9,009 nucleotides of DNA, from positions 1 to 9,009 of the forward strand of contig CADCOF010000095.1 of NCBI GenBank assembly GCA_902802975.1. Reading direction: 5' to 3'. Below, one piece after another: positions 5,138 through 9,009 of the stretch (positions are counted from its first letter, which is position 1; each line of letters starts with the position of its first letter). The notes under the pieces were generated by a model, which was not told the origin of the DNA, ran no database searches, and saw nothing but the letters and a program-made list of their open reading frames with translations. Position numbers and translations under genes: made by a program. This stretch comes from an uncultured Ruminococcus sp. GTDB taxonomy: Bacteria; Bacillota; Clostridia; Oscillospirales; Acutalibacteraceae.

Positions 5138-8100
5138 TTATGGTGTAGGTGTAGATGTGGATTTAAGAACTGCTGTGTAGGTTATTGTGCCTTCGCCGCT
5201 GGTCTTTACAAGATTGACAAGAGCCGCATAGTCGGGCTGTCCGGAAGTTTGATTTGAATTATCCTTATTCCAGCAATCGAATTCTTTAGTTCCGATGTAT
5301 GCTTCATTTACGGTCAGCGTAGTATTCTTCAATGTACTCAAAGCATCATTCATCGTTTTTGCGATAACGCTTGTAGTAGCATCATCATTTTCGCTGCCTG
5401 TGGCAATAACAACTCCGTTATGCTTGATCGTATGCACGTAGTAGTCTTCACTATTAGTTTTCTTAACCATTGTGAATACAAACGCATACTGAGATGTACC
5501 GCCTGCTTCATTGAAGTAAGACCTATTATCGTCATCTGCCTTGAATACGACTGTCTTTTGATATTCTTTCGTTGTACCATCGGCAGAAGCGAAGTGAATA
5601 TCGAAGTCACATGTAAGCCCCTGATAATTTGCCCTCAAAGTGTAAACGCCATCGATATAACGAGAAGGATTAGCGATCTTCAGTTGATTATTATTGGTGT
5701 CATCGCTCAAATCGTGTGGTGTATTTTTTCCGAATCTTGGATCATCCTTAGTTTTTTCAACATAAGTGTACGTGATCGAATTCATAATAGCAGCGTCTTC
5801 AGTATTATTCGGATCAAGTTTCACCTCGGTTCCGTTGCCCATGATCTTGTATACGTCAAGTTCAGTTTTGCTGATCGTTGATTCATTACCTGTCACTGGT
5901 ACCGCATTGTTATACTCAACACGAATGCCCTTATAGCCGTTGAACTTATTCTCTTCAACGTCAACTTGGCTGAACTTGTCGTAGTACTCGATCTCGTTAT
6001 CGAAAATGACCTCTGCGGAACCGTTTGCACCAATAGTGAGCGTTGCCTTTTTATTTGTATCGTCGCAGCTATCGCCCGAAACATTAACTTTGTTATCATC
6101 GCTTATGCTAACGTGTTTAAACTTATACCTCGAAACATTGACCTCGGTAACTTCATATCTGCCCGGTTCTATGTCGTAGTAGGCAGTGGAAGCCGTATAC
6201 GTTCCGTTTGTGTTTGAGGTGTTTTTCTCAAAAGTAAGCTTAACGGTTTTCACACGCTGTTGAGCTTCCGTAAGGTCTTCAATTGCATTTCCTGTACTAT
6301 CGAACTTGCCTGTCTGCTTAATTCTGAAGATGAATGTCGGTTCGCCCCATGCGTCTGCATTAAGATAATCGATATTCTTTGTTACCTTCAGTTTAGCCTT
6401 TTGAGCTTCGTCTCGGCAAATAAGGTCAACGCCGGTCTCGCAGTTGTTTCTGCCAACGGTGAATTTCACTTTGTTGTCGGCATTATTTTCATTGGAGTTT
6501 GTTTTTACAAAGCCTGAAGGTGCGCCTATTTCTACAAATTCATAGCTGCCCCAGTCAAGACCTTCGACATTGATAAGACCGTTATTGTTGGTTACCATTT
6601 GGGTATAGACAATAATACTACTGTTGCTGTCAGTTTCGTATCCTGTAAGACCGTCTAACGAAGCGGGCTTCACAACGTATGTGCCATCAGAAGTTCTTTT
6701 TATTACATCAATGGCTGAATTCGAGTTTTCCTTATGAAGCTCAAATGTCGCTCCTTCGAGCGGTGCGCCTACCGGTGTAGTTGCAGTTGCCTCCTTAGCG
6801 ACCTTTTTAAGCGTAGCTTTGCCCGGTATGCGGGTATCGCTTGCTTTTGTGATATACACGGTCATATCGGCTTTTTCAGCGTCGATAGTGAAGTTCATCT
6901 CCTCATCAGCATCCTTATTGTAACCGCCGGGAGGTGTTACTTCTTTCCAGTAGTAATCACCCCATTTTTTCAGGACTACTTTGCCATCGGATACAATAAC
7001 ATAATCCGATTCTGTTGTACTGTTTTGGTATGGGGTTTCAACAGTTACGCTTTTTGTCAGACCGTCATCACCGGTAGTTACCTTTGCGATCAACTCAGAT
7101 GTCGAGTCATCCTGTTTATAATACAGCTCAAACTCTGCGCCGTTAAGAGGATTCTCGTATTTGTCCTGCTTGTAGATGTCCACTGTTGCTGTTTTGCGGG
7201 GGTCTTCGTGAACGATAACAAAACTGCTCTCATGGTTAAGATAATTTACCTCAAACACTGCGGTATTAGCTGTGCCATTTACGGAAAATCTCTCTTCGTG
7301 ATTGTCTATCTCATAACCGATAGGCGCTTGACACTCCAAAAATGCATACGTGCCGTGTTCAATGAGCGAAACCGTAACCGAACCATTGCTGCCCGTTTGT
7401 ACAGTATTGGCGATATCCCAGTATGCCTTGATCGCTGTCATTGAAGCTGCCGCATTATTAAAGTTGAAGTTTTCAATCGCCTCTTTTGCTGAGTTAAGAT
7501 ATGCTGCGTTTGCTTCATCTTCATCTGCCGATGTTTCCGCAGTTGTTACGATTCTCGGTATCAGTCTAAGCATGTAGTAAGTTGCTTGACTTGATGTGAT
7601 CGGTAAATCTGTCGAAGCATCTTGTTTTGTAAGTGTTGCAGTAGCTTTTTTCTCTTCATTGCGAATCTTTTTATCTCCGCTAAAAGTATCCGTTGATTGA
7701 TTATTATCATTAACACTTAGCGTGAAGTTATACGGCATTGAATCCAATTCATAACCGGTCGGTGCATCGATCTCAACAAGCTTATACGTTCCAAGCGGCA
7801 GACCGGTGATATTTATCTCTCCGTTAGCTCCCGAGATAACATCTGTCGTGTTTGTCTGCGTGTAAGGATTCGTTGTTTCATCGGACTTAGCAGCTGTGCC
7901 GTCAAACGTATACGTTCCGCTTGTTCCGGTCACATAACATATAACATCAACTTGGTTTTCTTGTATCTTGTACAAATTAAACTTTGCGCCCGGAAGCGTC
8001 AGATCATGGTAATTCGGATAAGTCTTATACAGATCCTCGTATGTCTTATCGATCTTTGTCAAGCTAACATTGTGAGTTATTTCTTTGTTAGTAAGAGAAA

Positions 8101-9009
8101 GTTCTACAGGATTAACTATCGTTGTGGTTTCGTTTTGGGTCGTAACCGTCGAGCCTGTTAATACCGATGAAGCTTGATCCAACTCAAACCCGCTGATAAG
8201 CGATTGTTCCGCAACAGAATAAGTAAAAGGATCGTTGTTGTAATCATACACCAATTCATTGGTGTATTCACTGTTAGCGGAATAAGTACTCGCCGCAGGA
8301 GCAGCTATTGAAGTTGTGCTTAATGGGTGGATTGTCACGTCTGTAGACTTAGCCGTATCAGTAGGATTAACTCCCGTGCGTTTTATATCCACCGCAACAG
8401 CAGTCGGAGTATGCGCAGGATATACGTCTAAGTATTCCCAGTTTTTGGTGACTTTTACCTTTGTCAGCGGGAGTGTGTTGATAACGGTATACTCATCATA
8501 TACGCCTGTATGGTTTTCCCATTGGTGCGATGTTCCGTCTGATCTCACATAACCGTAATGCGCCCCGCCGTAATGCGAAGTATCATCGGGGCTTTCCGAT
8601 ACTGTATACACTATCGGGTCTCCTGCTTTGTCATAAGCGGGTACATTTGTAAAGGTCACATTATCTCTCAACGCAGCGTCATTATTATCCTTATCTATCA
8701 AGCCCTCAAATGTGATCGCTGACGGAATAGCCGTGTCTTTTACGTCTGCGTGCAGCTTCATATATACGTTGTAGTGGAGTGAAGCTGCGTCTGAATAACC
8801 TCCGTCTACCCATTGCTTGGTGATCTTTACGGAACGTGTTATCAACGTGTTTTTAACTTCCAGCTCTTTTGACGATGACGTTGTCAAAGCTTTGTCTGTG
8901 GTGTACTTGGTAGTATAACCTTTGACCTCCGTCTCCTCGACCTTGAAAACATACTCAGTGTTGCTAAAATCATACTTTAGAAGTCCGGAAATAGTTTTTG
9001 TCCAAGTAT
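5138..9009 (-). CDS. Giant Cna_B/SpaA-repeat surface protein (5' end outside the window), no C-terminal anchor seen
   Basis: At least 1,290 residues, open from the right edge to a TAA at 5138-5140. The TTG at 8885-8887 is not the start: upstream codons read in frame as another Cna_B end (YVFKVEETEVKGY). Residue numbers here count from that TTG. Modules: 1 (8840-9009, partial), 2 (8468-8839), 3 (8078-8467), 4 (7649-8077), 5 (7193-7648), 6 (6821-7192), 7 (6398-6820), 8 (5978-6397). Each complete one begins with a xxTK/xxKK strand and ends with a YxxxE element (GTYKLVEIDAPTGYE is the clearest) and an Asn/Asp strand. Lys-Glu-acceptor sets are K24/E98/N137, K148/E227/N267, K278/E372/N410, K421/E518/(H560), K573/E649/D684, K695/E786/D826 and K837/E915/N964. 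In this family they form internal isopeptide bonds that stiffen surface stalks. Residues 971-1249 are beta-rich, unrecognised, and end STSTPTP without LPXTG, membrane helix or basic tail. Probably an exported adhesin or pilin-like stalk. Confidence 0.88.
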   Translation of the reverse strand, partial: TWTKTISGLLKYDFSNTEYVFKVEETEVKGYTTKYTTDKALTTSSSKELEVKNTLITRSVKITKQWVDGGYSDAASLHYNVYMKLHADVKDTAIPSAITFEGLIDKDNNDAALRDNVTFTNVPAYDKAGDPIVYTVSESPDDTSHYGGAHYGYVRSDGTSHQWENHTGVYDEYTVINTLPLTKVKVTKNWEYLDVYPAHTPTAVAVDIKRTGVNPTDTAKSTDVTIHPLSTTSIAAPAASTYSANSEYTNELVYDYNNDPFTYSVAEQSLISGFELDQASSVLTGSTVTTQNETTTIVNPVELSLTNKEITHNVSLTKIDKTYEDLYKTYPNYHDLTLPGAKFNLYKIQENQVDVICYVTGTSGTYTFDGTAAKSDETTNPYTQTNTTDVISGANGEINITGLPLGTYKLVEIDAPTGYELDSMPYNFTLSVNDNNQSTDTFSGDKKIRNEEKKATATLTKQDASTDLPITSSQATYYMLRLIPRIVTTAETSADEDEANAAYLNSAKEAIENFNFNNAAASMTAIKAYWDIANTVQTGSNGSVTVSLIEHGTYAFLECQAPIGYEIDNHEERFSVNGTANTAVFEVNYLNHESSFVIVHEDPRKTATVDIYKQDKYENPLNGAEFELYYKQDDSTSELIAKVTTGDDGLTKSVTVETPYQNSTTESDYVIVSDGKVVLKKWGDYYWKEVTPPGGYNKDADEEMNFTIDAEKADMTVYITKASDTRIPGKATLKKVAKEATATTPVGAPLEGATFELHKENSNSAIDVIKRTSDGTYVVKPASLDGLTGYETDSNSSIIVYTQMVTNNNGLINVEGLDWGSYEFVEIGAPSGFVKTNSNENNADNKVKFTVGRNNCETGVDLICRDEAQKAKLKVTKNIDYLNADAWGEPTFIFRIKQTGKFDSTGNAIEDLTEAQQRVKTVKLTFEKNTSNTNGTYTASTAYYDIEPGRYEVTEVNVSRYKFKHVSISDDNKVNVSGDSCDDTNKKATLTIGANGSAEVIFDNEIEYYDKFSQVDVEENKFNGYKGIRVEYNNAVPVTGNESTISKTELDVYKIMGNGTEVKLDPNNTEDAAIMNSITYTYVEKTKDDPRFGKNTPHDLSDDTNNNQLKIANPSRYIDGVYTLRANYQGLTCDFDIHFASADGTTKEYQKTVVFKADDDNRSYFNEAGGTSQYAFVFTMVKKTNSEDYYVHTIKHNGVVIATGSENDDATTSVIAKTMNDALSTLKNTTLTVNEAYIGTKEFDCWNKDNSNQTSGQPDYAALVNLVKTSGEGTITYTAVLKSTSTPTP

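Noticed and set aside
6734..7444. 236-codon plus-strand frame opposite the surface-protein gene
   Set aside because: It lies antisense to SpaA-like modules with clear family motifs. Its Cys/Phe-rich content is typical of a shadow frame.
8885..8887. TTG as start codon of the surface protein
   Set aside because: The frame is open upstream to the window edge and encodes a matching Cna_B module end. No signal peptide follows the TTG.

Overview
The window looks like chromosomal DNA from a low-to-moderate G+C Gram-positive anaerobe, most likely a Ruminococcus/Oscillospiraceae-type Clostridia. This is inferred from a Firmicute-style GAPDH, strong AGGAG-type ribosome sites, sigma-A promoters (several with an extended -10), a lipoprotein NagZ-like GH3 enzyme, a small Clostridia-type XRE regulator and a giant Cna_B surface protein. 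No species can be named from sequence reading alone.

Layout from left to right. Positions 1-484 (+) hold the 3' end of the glycolytic GAPDH gene, closed by a hairpin terminator. A roughly 350-base A+T-rich stretch without a convincing gene follows. Then comes a strong promoter with a 12-bp palindrome in its spacer and a long structured 5' leader ahead of an unrecognised multi-pass membrane protein (1081-2088, +), which has its own strong terminator. Next is a promoter with an upstream 14-bp palindrome driving a secreted GH3 lipoprotein (2272-3498, +). The last codons of that gene lie inside a 111-bp MITE-like element (3483-3593) with 11-bp terminal inverted repeats and 10-bp flanking direct repeats.

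A short, probably truncated XRE-family regulator faces it (3623-3832, -). Divergent from it is a cation diffusion facilitator transporter (4161-5039, +). Its roughly 140-nt leader contains a complete intrinsic terminator (4104-4139) before the ribosome site, which suggests transcription attenuation by an unidentified riboswitch-like element, or an independent small RNA. A hairpin at 5064-5106 serves as a shared terminator for the transporter and for the last gene.

That last gene (5138 to beyond 9009, -) is a surface protein of at least 1,290 residues. It is built of eight consecutive Cna_B/SpaA-like modules, nearly all keeping the Lys-Glu-Asn/Asp triad that forms intramolecular isopeptide bonds. 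Unusually, it stops after a short Ser/Thr-Pro tail with no LPXTG sortase signal and no C-terminal membrane helix. Its N-terminus is outside the window.

The genes do not form one operon. They are separately transcribed housekeeping, cell-envelope and metal-transport units. The least explained parts are the two structured leaders, the MITE-like insertion and the anchor-less isopeptide-stalk protein.
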